A DNA stretch of 59,852 nt, taken from NCBI RefSeq assembly GCF_009733925.1, contig NZ_WOEI01000005.1:1-59852 (forward strand), written 5' to 3'. This document shows positions 17,666 through 27,036 of the stretch, piece by piece. The stretch's first letter is position 1; each line of letters begins with the position of its first letter. The stretch is from Streptobacillus canis. GTDB lineage: Bacteria > Fusobacteriota > Fusobacteriia > Fusobacteriales > Leptotrichiaceae. Position numbers and translations under genes: made by a program. Below the pieces are notes generated by a model. The model saw only the letters and a list, made by a program, of their open reading frames with translations. It made no database searches and was not told the DNA's origin.

Positions 17666-18499
17666 TTGAGAGGTATTTTTAAGATAATTTTATTACTTTT
17701 TCTATCAATAAATATTTGGGCAGAACCTATTTTAGTTGCAAGTTTTAATGCAATGAGATTAGGAGAAAATGAAAAAGATTGGACTTCTATGTCCAAAATA
17801 GTGTCTAAGTTTGATGTTATATCTATCCAAGAAGTTATGAATGAAAAGGGATTAGTAAAGTTGAAAAATGAAGTTGAAAAATTTACAAATGAAAAATGGG
17901 GATATATAATATCTGATATTCCGGTTGGTTCAAAAGAATATAAAGAATATTACGGTATATTATTTAAGAGAAAAAAAGTTGATAAAATAGAATCATTAGG
18001 TACATATCAAAATGGTAAATCTAAAGATTTTATAAGAGAACCATTTGCTTTCTTAATTAAATCAAATAATTTTGATTTTGTAATTATATCTGTACATTCA
18101 ATATATGGTAAAGATAAAGTTGAAAGAGAAATAGAAGCAAGTAGATATCATAAAGTATATAAATATTTTATGGATAAGTCTAAAGAAGAAGATATAATAA
18201 TATTAGGTGACTTTAATTTGCCGGCTAATTCTAAAGGGTTTAAGTATTTTAAGGATACTTTTAATGTGAAAGAGGCATTAAATCCTAGTAAGAATAAGAC
18301 AACTATTTCTGATAAAGGACTTGCAAATTCTTATGATAATGCTTTCTTTAACAGAAATAATTTAAGAGAATATACGGGCAGATATGGAGTTTATGACTAT
18401 ACTAAAAATAATCATGAACAAATAAGAAAATATATATCAGATCACCTAGTTATATTTATGGAGTTTGAGAATAAGGGAGATTTAGATGTTGAAAAATAA
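17666..18499 (+). CDS. exported endonuclease/exonuclease/phosphatase-family protein (DNase I fold)
   Basis: A signal peptide (1-19, ending IWA) precedes a DNase I-like fold. The metal and catalytic residues are Asn28 in ASFNAM, Glu56 in SIQEV, His144 in SVHS, GDFN (181-184) and SDH (258-260). All five signature motifs are intact. The substrate may be nucleic acid or a phosphoester; an extracellular nuclease is plausible. The start is TTG at 17666 behind GAGGG; the nearby ATG at 17653 is in another frame. It overlaps the MATE gene by 14 bp. Confidence 0.8.
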   Translation: MRGIFKIILLLFLSINIWAEPILVASFNAMRLGENEKDWTSMSKIVSKFDVISIQEVMNEKGLVKLKNEVEKFTNEKWGYIISDIPVGSKEYKEYYGILFKRKKVDKIESLGTYQNGKSKDFIREPFAFLIKSNNFDFVIISVHSIYGKDKVEREIEASRYHKVYKYFMDKSKEEDIIILGDFNLPANSKGFKYFKDTFNVKEALNPSKNKTTISDKGLANSYDNAFFNRNNLREYTGRYGVYDYTKNNHEQIRKYISDHLVIFMEFENKGDLDVEK

Positions 18500-19835
18500 G
18501 GATATGAGTATTTATAAAAAAATACTTATAGTTGGTATACCTGTAGCTTTAGAAAACTTGGTATATAATTTTATTAATTTTATAGATAATTTTATGGTAG
18601 GAAAAGAAAATCCTATCTTAGGCTTAGGGACTAATGCTGTTTCTGGTCTTGGAATATCAAATCAAATATTTTTTGTATATATAATTTCATTGTTTGGATT
18701 ATTTAGTGGAGCAGGGGTACTTTCTGCACAATATTTTGGAAGTGAAAATTATTCAAAAATGAATAAGATTTTAGGATTTTTATCTGCAACTTCACTATTA
18801 TTATCAATACCATTTGTAATAATAGGATTAACTAATCCAAATACATTATTAGGATTTTATAGTAAAGATCCTATGGTTTTAATACAAGCAAGAGAATATT
18901 TTAAATATGCATGTTTTACATTTCCATTAGCGGGACTAGGTTTTGTATTTTCTATGCAGCTTAGAGTAATAAGTCAATCTAAATATTCTTTTTATGCATC
19001 TATAGTCGGTTTGGTTTTTAATATTGTAGGTAATTTAATATTAATTCCAATCATGGGAGTAAAAGGTGCTGCCATAGCAACAGTAATAGCAAGATTATTC
19101 TCATTAATATATATGATATATGCAGTTAAAAAGAATAAGTTTCCTATTTTATCAAGTTTTAAAGAAACTATGAGTTTTGAACTTGATTTAGTAAAAGATA
19201 TTATTAGAATATCTTTACCAACTTTTATACATGAGTTTATTTGGGTGATGGGAACTACATTTAGAGCATCTATTTATAGTAATATGGGTGCAGTAGGGTT
19301 TTCATCAATAATTATTGCAGGGACAATTTCATCAATACTATTTAGCATGTTTAGTGGGGTATCAAACGCAGCATCTGTATTAGTAGGAAATGAACTTGGA
19401 GCGAATAATTTAGAAAAAGCCAAAAGAGTCGCTAGTCTATGTTTTAGATTAATGTTACTTTTAGGTATAATAGCGGCTATAATGGTAAATGTAATATCAC
19501 CTGTAATACTATCTATGATGAAGGCAGAACCAGAATTGATACGTCTAACAAGATTAGTTGTGTTCAGTGAAAGTTTAATACTACCATTTAAAGGTTTAAA
19601 CTTATTAGTTATAGTAGGTATATTAAGAGCCGGAGGAGATATTTTCTATGCAATGATGTTAGATTTAGTTGGAATGTGGGTAATTTCAGTTCCACTAACA
19701 ATGCTTGGAAGAAGTTTAAATTTACCAATTAACATGGTATATTTCTTAGGAGGAAGTTCAGATATTATAGTATTACTTCCATCTATACTTAGATATAAAC
19801 AAAGAAAATGGATTAAAAGAATAATAAGAGAATAG
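18486..19835 (+). CDS. MATE-family efflux transporter
   Basis: A second 449-residue MATE protein with about 12 membrane helices and the conserved GILRAGGD block after helix 10. It is not a close copy of the one at 5906. It lies inside an operon between a secreted nuclease-fold protein and dgt. Substrate unknown. The start overlaps the upstream gene; an alternative ATG six codons later (MSIYKK) is possible. Confidence 0.82.
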   Translation: MLKNKDMSIYKKILIVGIPVALENLVYNFINFIDNFMVGKENPILGLGTNAVSGLGISNQIFFVYIISLFGLFSGAGVLSAQYFGSENYSKMNKILGFLSATSLLLSIPFVIIGLTNPNTLLGFYSKDPMVLIQAREYFKYACFTFPLAGLGFVFSMQLRVISQSKYSFYASIVGLVFNIVGNLILIPIMGVKGAAIATVIARLFSLIYMIYAVKKNKFPILSSFKETMSFELDLVKDIIRISLPTFIHEFIWVMGTTFRASIYSNMGAVGFSSIIIAGTISSILFSMFSGVSNAASVLVGNELGANNLEKAKRVASLCFRLMLLLGIIAAIMVNVISPVILSMMKAEPELIRLTRLVVFSESLILPFKGLNLLVIVGILRAGGDIFYAMMLDLVGMWVISVPLTMLGRSLNLPINMVYFLGGSSDIIVLLPSILRYKQRKWIKRIIRE

Positions 19836-19845
19836 AGGCGATTAA

Positions 19846-21372
19846 ATGAATTGGAAAACTTTATTATCAATAAATACTAGGCGTGCTAGAAGTAGAATAA
19901 AAGCAAGTGATATAAGAAATGATTTTGAAAAGGATTATCATAGAGTAATTTCATCACCATCATTTAGAAGATTACAAGATAAAACACAAGCTTTCCCTTT
20001 AGAGGAAAATGATTTTGTTAGAACAAGATTAACACATTCATTAGAAGTTTCATCTTTTGCTAAATCTATAGCACAGTCAATAGGTAAAAGAATAATAGAA
20101 GAAAAATTAGATCCGGATTTTGGGTATGAAGAATTAAACTCAATTTCAACAATTTTATCTTCAGCAGCCTTAATACATGATATTGGTAATCCACCATTTG
20201 GACATTTTGGTGAAGATACTATTAGAATGTGGTTTTCAGAATATATAGATAAAACAGATGTTAAAGATGTAAATGGAGAAACAAAAAAATTAAGAGATTT
20301 ATTAACACCACAAATGATTGCTGATTTTGAAAATTTTGAAGGTAATGCACAAGCAATAAGAGTAGTTTCAAAATTACATTTCTTAGTTGATGAAAATGGT
20401 ATGAATTTAACATATGCATTATTAAATTCATTGATTAAATATCCTGTTTCATCTCAAGATATTGATAAACAAAGTGGAAATATTAAAGATAAAAAAATGG
20501 GATATTTTCTTGCAGAAGAAGATGTATTTTATGATGTAGTAAAATCTACAGGAACTTATGATGAAAAAGAAAATAAAATATATAGACATCCTTTAACGTT
20601 TTTACTTGAAGCTGCAGATGATATAGCTTATATTACAGCAGATATTGAAGATGGTTTAAAGAAAAAATATTTAAATTATTATAATATAGAAAATGCTTTA
20701 AGAGAATATGGAATAGAAGCTGGAGATGTTTTCTATGATAGATTAATAAAATATAAAGAAGATGCAAAAAAGAATGGTTATAGAAACACTCATAATTATG
20801 CTGCAAGTAGATGGATAATTTCTATACAAGGTTTAATAATAAAAGATGTAGTTAATAATTTTATTAGTAACTATAATGAAATTATGAGTGGTACATTTAC
20901 AAAAGAATTACTTGCTGAAGGTAGATCTGCAAAAATAGTAAAAATGCTTAAAGATACAGCAAGAAAATATATTTTTGAATCTAAGAAAAACAACCAAATG
21001 GAACTTACTGCAAATATTATGATACAGTTCTTACTTGATAAATTTGTTAATTCAGTTATATATTATGATACTAAGTTTGAAAAAGATAATTCTGTACATA
21101 AAAAATATAGAATTATTTTAAGTGAAAACCAAAAATATATATATCGTGTTTATGCAAAAAAATATGAAGAAGAGCAACTAGCAGAACTTGCAAATAGAAT
21201 AGAAGAAGAAAAACTTGAAGGTAATAAAAAGGAAAGACTAGAACAAGAATATGAGAATAAAATATATACATATAAATTATATTTAAGATTATTACTTGTT
21301 ACAGACTATATTTCCGGTATGACAGATTCATACATTAAAACAACATATCAAGAATTAATGGGGATAAAATAA
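19846..21372 (+). CDS. dgt: deoxyguanosine triphosphate triphosphohydrolase (HD domain)
   Basis: It hydrolyses dGTP or other dNTPs to nucleoside and triphosphate. The N-terminal RRLQDKTQAFP and RTRLTHSLEV (His64) and the HD pair ALIHDIGNPPFGHFGE (His111-Asp112), then FEGNAQAIR, are the family core. The 508 residues match the longer dGTPase group. The stop overlaps the start of the TrmB-type regulator by one base. Confidence 0.9.
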   Translation: MNWKTLLSINTRRARSRIKASDIRNDFEKDYHRVISSPSFRRLQDKTQAFPLEENDFVRTRLTHSLEVSSFAKSIAQSIGKRIIEEKLDPDFGYEELNSISTILSSAALIHDIGNPPFGHFGEDTIRMWFSEYIDKTDVKDVNGETKKLRDLLTPQMIADFENFEGNAQAIRVVSKLHFLVDENGMNLTYALLNSLIKYPVSSQDIDKQSGNIKDKKMGYFLAEEDVFYDVVKSTGTYDEKENKIYRHPLTFLLEAADDIAYITADIEDGLKKKYLNYYNIENALREYGIEAGDVFYDRLIKYKEDAKKNGYRNTHNYAASRWIISIQGLIIKDVVNNFISNYNEIMSGTFTKELLAEGRSAKIVKMLKDTARKYIFESKKNNQMELTANIMIQFLLDKFVNSVIYYDTKFEKDNSVHKKYRIILSENQKYIYRVYAKKYEEEQLAELANRIEEEKLEGNKKERLEQEYENKIYTYKLYLRLLLVTDYISGMTDSYIKTTYQELMGIK

Positions 21373-22013
21373 TGGAAAAAGAGCTTTTAATAAAACAATT
21401 GATAAAGATTGGATTTACAGAAATCGAAGCAAATATTTACTTGTATTTATTAAAACACCCGGGAGAAAATCCTACACAAGTATCTAAAAATCTTGATGTC
21501 TCAAGAACGGCTGCATATAAATCTATGCACTTTATGGAAGAAAAAGGGATAATAAAATTACTTCCTGCAAATGATGATTCTAAAAATTATAGTGTGATAG
21601 ATCCAAATATTTATCTAAATAGATTTGAAAAAGAAATACTTGAGAGTCTTGAAAGTTTAAAAAGAGGTTTAGATGCTCTATATTCTCAGTACAATAAAGC
21701 TGGAATATATGAATTTGATAGATTGGATAATTTAACATATAAGATATTGGAATTAATTCAAAAAACAGAAAATATTTTAGTTGTTTATGGTAAAGTTTAT
21801 GATGAAGTTATATTTAAGAAAATTAAATTATTAGAAGAAAAAAATGTATTAGTGTATATAAATGATGAAGTTGATACCGGTGAATTAATATTAATCAAAG
21901 ATAATAAAGAAATGATATTAAAAGATAGTGTTAATATGATATACACTAAAAATAACTTATTAATTGATCAAATTAATAAGAGAATTAAATTGGAAATGGA
22001 GAAAGAAAAATAA
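21372..22013 (+). CDS. TrmB-family transcriptional regulator
   Basis: A winged helix-turn-helix (about 10-70; FTEIEANIYLYLLKHPG, then the recognition region VSRTAAYKSMHFMEEKGII) is followed by a short coiled coil. A phospholipase D-like TrmB effector domain (about 110-195) completes it. TrmB proteins often sense sugars. In this one the sugar-binding C-terminal part is short (213 aa in total). It is embedded between dgt and the site-2 protease with one-base overlaps on both sides. Its targets are not visible; an autoregulated operon is possible. Confidence 0.75.
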   Translation: MEKELLIKQLIKIGFTEIEANIYLYLLKHPGENPTQVSKNLDVSRTAAYKSMHFMEEKGIIKLLPANDDSKNYSVIDPNIYLNRFEKEILESLESLKRGLDALYSQYNKAGIYEFDRLDNLTYKILELIQKTENILVVYGKVYDEVIFKKIKLLEEKNVLVYINDEVDTGELILIKDNKEMILKDSVNMIYTKNNLLIDQINKRIKLEMEKEK

Positions 22014-22795
22014 TGTTAGTTATAGTAATAGTTACATTACTGGTATTAAGTTTAATAATATTCTTACATGAATTAGGGCACTTTTATACAGCCAAAAAAT
22101 TTAATATGCCAGTTTCAGAATTTTCTATAGGAATGGGGCCTTTAATATACAGTAAAGTAAAAAATGACACTCAATATAGTATAAGGGCTATACCTATAGG
22201 AGGATATGTATTGATTGAAGGTATGGTTGAAGCTAGTAAAGATGATAAAGAATTTAAAGACTATACTGAAGAAGAAATTGAAGAATATAATAAAAAAGGA
22301 TTTATATCACACTCTAAAGTTGAACAAATTATAGTTTTACTTGCAGGTGTATTTATGAATTTTGTTACAGCTTTAATAGCATTTGTAATATTAATGTTAA
22401 TAACAGGGCAACCAATTACACATGCATTTGCAATGTTTGGTAAAGTTTTTGCTGCAACTTTTGAAGGATTAAAAATGTTATTAACTGGTGCTGCTAAGGC
22501 GAAAGAAATGGTTGGTCCTGTAGGACTTCCATTAGTGTTTGCAAAGCAAATTGAATCACAAGGATATTTAGTTTTACTTCCATTATTCGCATTACTATCA
22601 GTAAATATTGGAATACTAAATTTATTACCTATACCAGCTTTAGATGGTGGTCGTATAATCTTTGTGTTATTAGAATACTTTGGAATTAAATTAAATAAAA
22701 AATTAGAAGAAAGAATACATACTATAGGGATGATACTATTATTATTACTTATGGTATATGTATTATTTAATGACATTCAAAAATATATATTTTAA
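22013..22795 (+). CDS. site-2-type membrane metalloprotease lacking a PDZ domain (RseP-like, M50)
   Basis: The zinc motif HELGH (19-23) lies in the first helix and the third ligand in LLPIPALDGGR (Asp211, 204-214). VGPVGLP (167-173) is the segment before the last core helices. Family RseP proteins are about 340-450 aa with one or two PDZ domains between helices 2 and 3. Here the chain runs from FMNFVTALIAFVILMLITGQP directly to EGLKMLLTG, so no PDZ domain fits and the protein is 260 aa. It probably cleaves membrane-anchored regulators or signal peptides. Confidence 0.85.
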   Translation: MLVIVIVTLLVLSLIIFLHELGHFYTAKKFNMPVSEFSIGMGPLIYSKVKNDTQYSIRAIPIGGYVLIEGMVEASKDDKEFKDYTEEEIEEYNKKGFISHSKVEQIIVLLAGVFMNFVTALIAFVILMLITGQPITHAFAMFGKVFAATFEGLKMLLTGAAKAKEMVGPVGLPLVFAKQIESQGYLVLLPLFALLSVNIGILNLLPIPALDGGRIIFVLLEYFGIKLNKKLEERIHTIGMILLLLLMVYVLFNDIQKYIF

Positions 22796-22806
22796 GGAGA
22801 ATAAAA

Positions 22807-23325
22807 GTGAATATAGTATTGTATCAACCAGAAATGCCATATAATACGGGAAATATAGGAAGAAGTTGCGTTATAACTAATACAACATTACACCTTATTA
22901 AACCTTTGGGATTTGAAATAAGTGATAAACAAATAAGAAGAACAGGACTTGATTATTGGAAATATGTTGATTTAAAAATTTGGGAATCTTTTGAAGAATT
23001 TATGGCTAATAAAGGGAAAGGCAAAATATATTTTGCAACTACAAAAACAAATCAAAGATATACTGATGTTAAGTTTGAAGAAGATGACTATATCATGTTT
23101 GGACCAGAGTCTCGTGGTATACCAGAAGATATTTTAAATGAGTACAATGATCAAAATATTACTATACCTATGCTTAGAATCGGAAGATCACTTAATTTAT
23201 CTAATTCAGCAGTAATTATTTTATATGAAGCACTAAGACAACAAAACTTTGAATTCAATATGGATGCAGAAAAAGTTGAAGAAATTAGAGTTGATTTAAC
23301 TGTCAAAGGGGCTACACATAAGTGA
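22807..23325 (+). CDS. trmL: tRNA (cytidine/uridine-34-2'-O)-methyltransferase
   Basis: A SPOUT methyltransferase that modifies the wobble base of tRNA-Leu. NIVLYQPEMPYNTGNIGRSC (2-21), RRTGLDYW and the knot motif FGPESRGIP followed by IPMLRIGRSLNLSNSAVIILYEALRQ are characteristic. The start is GTG at 22807, 5 nt after AAGGAGAAT. It overlaps folA by 3 bp. Its C-terminus is about 15 residues longer than E. coli TrmL. Confidence 0.9.
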   Translation: MNIVLYQPEMPYNTGNIGRSCVITNTTLHLIKPLGFEISDKQIRRTGLDYWKYVDLKIWESFEEFMANKGKGKIYFATTKTNQRYTDVKFEEDDYIMFGPESRGIPEDILNEYNDQNITIPMLRIGRSLNLSNSAVIILYEALRQQNFEFNMDAEKVEEIRVDLTVKGATHK

Positions 23326-23792
23326 TACATATAGTAGTTGCAGTTGGCTTAAACAATGAGATAGGGAAAAATAATAAAATGTTATGGCATAATACTGAAG
23401 ATTTGAAGTTATTTAGAGAGTTAACCTTAAATCATAAAGTTATTATGGGCAAAAATACTTTTCTTTCAATAGGTAAACCTTTAGATTTGAGAGAAAATAT
23501 TGTAATAACTAGAACTTTGGAAGAAAAAAATGGTATAATATTAGTTAAAGATATAAATGAAATAATTGAAAAATACTATTACAGTGAAGAAATTGTATAT
23601 GTAATTGGTGGAGGAAGTATATATAAAGAGCTAATAAATTTTGCTGAAAAACTATACATCTCAAAGATTGATGAAGAATTTCCTGATGCTGATACGTATT
23701 TTCCAAAGTTTGATGAAGAAAAATATAGTTTGGAAGTTAAAGAATACAATACATTTAAATTATACATATATACAAGGAGGAATAATGAATAA
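23322..23792 (+). CDS. folA: dihydrofolate reductase
   Basis: It reduces dihydrofolate for one-carbon metabolism. The family signature VAVGLNNEIGKNNKMLWHNTEDLKLF differs from the common L-P-W-x-x-P-E-D-L by having Met-Leu-Trp-His-Asn-Thr-Glu-Asp-Leu; the acidic substrate residue is kept. MGKNTFLSIG and the NADPH loop VIGGGSIYKE are present. The start is GTG at 23322 inside the trmL stop (GTGA overlap). It overlaps metG by 8 bp. Confidence 0.88.
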   Translation: MIHIVVAVGLNNEIGKNNKMLWHNTEDLKLFRELTLNHKVIMGKNTFLSIGKPLDLRENIVITRTLEEKNGIILVKDINEIIEKYYYSEEIVYVIGGGSIYKELINFAEKLYISKIDEEFPDADTYFPKFDEEKYSLEVKEYNTFKLYIYTRRNNE

Positions 23793-25659
23793 TTTCTATA
23801 TAACAACACCTATATATTATCCTAATGCAAAACCTCATATAGGTACTGCTTATACAACAGTAATTTGTGATGTTGTTGCAAGATATAATAGATTAAAAGG
23901 TAAAAATGTAAGATTTATAACGGGTACAGATGAACATGGACAAAAAATTCAAGAATCTGCAGAAAAAAATAATGTAACGCCACAACAATGGGTGGATAAA
24001 ATGAAAGAAGATTTTGTTAAGTTATGGGAAGTGCTTAATATTGATTATTCTGAGTTTGTAAGAACTACAAGTGAAAAACACGAATTTACTGTAGGAGATA
24101 TAATTAGAAAAGTATATGAAAATGGAGATATATATAGTGGAGAATATATAGGTAAATATTCTGTAAGTGAAGAAACTTTTGTTACTGAATCACAACTTGT
24201 AGATGGGCTATATATGGGGAAACCAGTAATAGACATGAAAGAAAAATCATTCTTCTTTAAATTATCTAAATATGAGGATAAATTATTGAAGTTTTATGAA
24301 GAACATCCAGATTTTATTAAACCTATAAATAGAAAAAATGAAGTAATTTCATTTATTAAACAAGGTTTACAAGATTTATCAATTTCAAGAACAACATTTA
24401 ATTGGGGTATACCTTTAGAACTTGAAAAAGGTCATATAGTTTATGTATGGTTTGATGCATTAAATTCATATTTAACTGGTGCTGGGTATAACACTGAAAA
24501 CTTTGATATTTATTGGAACAACTCAGAAGTAGTTCATATGGTTGGAAAAGATATATTAAGATTCCATGCAATAATTTGGCCAGCAATGTTAATGGCAGCA
24601 GGTATTAAATTACCAGATACACTAGCTGTACATGGTTGGTGGACTAAAGATGGTCAAAAGATGTCTAAATCTTTAGGCAATGTTGTTGATCCTATAGATG
24701 AGGTTAATAAATATGGTTTAGATCAATTTAGATACTTCTTATTAAGAGAAGCTACATTTGGGCAAGATGCAGATTATTCAAATAATGCAGTAATACAAAG
24801 AATAAATTCTGATTTAGCAAATGATTTAGGAAACCTTTTAAATAGAGTAATAGGAATGCAAAATAAATATTTTGATTCAGTAGTATATGGTAAAAATGAA
24901 TTAAATGAATTAGATAATGAGATTATTTCATTATGGAATGAAACTTTAGGAAATGTTGATTTATATTACAATGAATATAACTTTTCTGAAATGTTAAAAA
25001 CAATTTGGAAATTTATATCTAGATTAAATAAATATATAGATGAGTCTGAACCATGGACTTTATTTAAAAATAATGATTTAGATAGACTTAAAACAGTATT
25101 ATATAATTTAGTAGATGGAATATATAAGATTTCAGTTTTAATTTCACCTATAATGCCTGATTCAGCTAGTAAAATTTTAAATCAATTAGCAATAGAAAAT
25201 AAAAATATATTGTTAGATGAAATTAAAGTTTGGGGGACATATCCAGAAAACAATAAATTAAATAAAGCTGAAGTATTATTCCCAAGAATAGAATTACCTA
25301 AATCAGAATTTGAGGAAAATTTAGTAATTAATAATCCAATAAATATTGAACAATTTAATGCTGTTGACATTAGGGTTGTTGAAATTAAAAAAGTGGAAAG
25401 AGTTGAAGAAAATAATGCCCTACTTAGATTTATAGTTGATACTGGAACTGAACTTAGACAAATAGTTTCAGGAATAGCAAGACACTATAAAGATGAACAA
25501 ATCTTAGTAGGTAAAAAAGTAATGGCAGTATTAAATCTTGAGCCAGTAGAAATTAAAGGAATACTTTCTCAAGGGATGTTATTAACAACTGCTGAGAAAA
25601 AGAAAGTTTCATTAGTAGAAATTGATAACTCAGTTAAAGTTTCGACAAGTATAAAATAG
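23785..25659 (+). CDS. metG: methionyl-tRNA synthetase
   Basis: The ATG at 23785 behind AAGGAGG is chosen; the longer frame upstream is folA sequence. The class I motifs are PHIGTAY (HIGH-like, 17-23) and KMSKS (292-296). A C-terminal tRNA-binding OB domain (FNAVDIRVVEIKKVE onward) is fused, giving 624 aa. The insert that normally carries a CxxC...CxxC zinc knuckle reads YSVSEETFVTESQLVDGLYMGKPVID and holds no cysteine. It is the dimer-forming bacterial type. Confidence 0.93.
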   Translation: MNNFYITTPIYYPNAKPHIGTAYTTVICDVVARYNRLKGKNVRFITGTDEHGQKIQESAEKNNVTPQQWVDKMKEDFVKLWEVLNIDYSEFVRTTSEKHEFTVGDIIRKVYENGDIYSGEYIGKYSVSEETFVTESQLVDGLYMGKPVIDMKEKSFFFKLSKYEDKLLKFYEEHPDFIKPINRKNEVISFIKQGLQDLSISRTTFNWGIPLELEKGHIVYVWFDALNSYLTGAGYNTENFDIYWNNSEVVHMVGKDILRFHAIIWPAMLMAAGIKLPDTLAVHGWWTKDGQKMSKSLGNVVDPIDEVNKYGLDQFRYFLLREATFGQDADYSNNAVIQRINSDLANDLGNLLNRVIGMQNKYFDSVVYGKNELNELDNEIISLWNETLGNVDLYYNEYNFSEMLKTIWKFISRLNKYIDESEPWTLFKNNDLDRLKTVLYNLVDGIYKISVLISPIMPDSASKILNQLAIENKNILLDEIKVWGTYPENNKLNKAEVLFPRIELPKSEFEENLVINNPINIEQFNAVDIRVVEIKKVERVEENNALLRFIVDTGTELRQIVSGIARHYKDEQILVGKKVMAVLNLEPVEIKGILSQGMLLTTAEKKKVSLVEIDNSVKVSTSIK

Positions 25660-25667
25660 GAGTATAA

Positions 25668-27026
25668 ATGAAAAAGAATAAAATAATAAAAGAGATTTCT
25701 ATTATATTTCTTTTTGCTTTATTAATACTATTAATATTTCAATATAAAAGATTAAGTTTTGATAGTAAAACTTTTGATTATATTGAAGATGGGATAGTTA
25801 GTATATATAAAGAAGATAATGATACTACTTTGAAAAATTTTGAAAAAGCATATATAGGTAATGATGAAGATATCTATGAAGTAATTAACTATTTAGCAGA
25901 TGAAGATGTATTAAATGCATTTTACGAAGGAAAAGAAGGAAAGTCAAATGGTTATGCTGAATATAGAGATGCTACATTATTAATTTTTTCAAATAAATTA
26001 GAACAAGCTATAGATAAACTGAAAGAAGCTTCAAATCAAGGTAATCTAGGAGCAACATCATTTCTTGCAACTTATCTATATTCACTAAAAAGATATAGTG
26101 AAGCTTATGAATATTATGAATTAGCATATAATAAAAATAATTATACTGTGTATCAAACATATATAGATATGAAAAACCATTTAAATGAGTTTAAACATAT
26201 GGAAAAATTATATGCAAAATTTAATCAAAATAAGATTGAAGATTCTGAGAGATATGCTTTAGGAAAATTTTTATTAGATAGAGATGATATTGGAGAATCA
26301 TATAAGATACTTAAGCCTTTCATCGAAAAACAAAATACAGATGCTTTATTTGCAAAAGCAAGATTTCTTGAAATGGAAGGTGAAATTGAAAATGCTATAA
26401 AAATTTATAGAGAGCTATACTTAAAGCATAAATATGCTAAAGCAGCTATAAAATTAGTAGAAAATTCAGATTTATCTTCTAAAAGTAGAAGAGAAAAAGC
26501 AATAGAAATTTTAGATGAAATTAAAGAGTATAACAAAGATATTCAATTTATGAAAGCCAACTTATTATATGATAATGATGAATGGGAAAAAGCTAAACAT
26601 ATTTATGATAGTTTAGAATTATTAGAATATTCACCGGTTTATGTTAAACTTGGAGAATATTATGAGAATTTAGATGAAGAAAATAAAGCTTTAAAAATGT
26701 ATAAAAAAAGCTTTGAAAGTGGTAATTTAGATTCAATATTAAAATATCATTCACTGTTAAAGAATTTGGCAATAACAACAGGAACAGATGTTGATATTTC
26801 AAATTATGTTGATGAATTAAAGATAGCTTCAAAGTTAGGCTTAGGAGCTGCAAGTTATGAAATTGCATCTTTAAGCAATGATAAAGATACAAAGAAAAAA
26901 TATGCAATAATTGCTTTATCACAAGATGAAGTAAAAGCACTAGAATTACTTGTAGATTTGGCTAATAGAGAAGGGTTAAAAGAAAAAATAATGGTTTATA
27001 CAAATATATTAATAAACAATAAATAG
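25668..27026 (+). CDS. membrane-anchored TPR/Sel1-like repeat protein
   Basis: An N-terminal membrane helix (about 10-27) anchors a helical repeat domain outside the cytoplasm. Repeats such as EQAIDKLKEASNQGNLGATSFLATYL and SEAYEYYELAYNKNNY show the A/G/Y spacing of TPR and Sel1 units; I see about nine. Such scaffolds mediate protein contacts, and none can be named. It begins 8 bp after metG and precedes a thioredoxin lipoprotein. Confidence 0.7.
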   Translation: MKKNKIIKEISIIFLFALLILLIFQYKRLSFDSKTFDYIEDGIVSIYKEDNDTTLKNFEKAYIGNDEDIYEVINYLADEDVLNAFYEGKEGKSNGYAEYRDATLLIFSNKLEQAIDKLKEASNQGNLGATSFLATYLYSLKRYSEAYEYYELAYNKNNYTVYQTYIDMKNHLNEFKHMEKLYAKFNQNKIEDSERYALGKFLLDRDDIGESYKILKPFIEKQNTDALFAKARFLEMEGEIENAIKIYRELYLKHKYAKAAIKLVENSDLSSKSRREKAIEILDEIKEYNKDIQFMKANLLYDNDEWEKAKHIYDSLELLEYSPVYVKLGEYYENLDEENKALKMYKKSFESGNLDSILKYHSLLKNLAITTGTDVDISNYVDELKIASKLGLGAASYEIASLSNDKDTKKKYAIIALSQDEVKALELLVDLANREGLKEKIMVYTNILINNK

Positions 27027-27036
27027 GGAGTTAATT

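Noticed and set aside
5906..19835. The two MATE genes as a recent duplication
   Set aside because: Their sequences diverge throughout and their contexts differ; only family-level similarity is visible.
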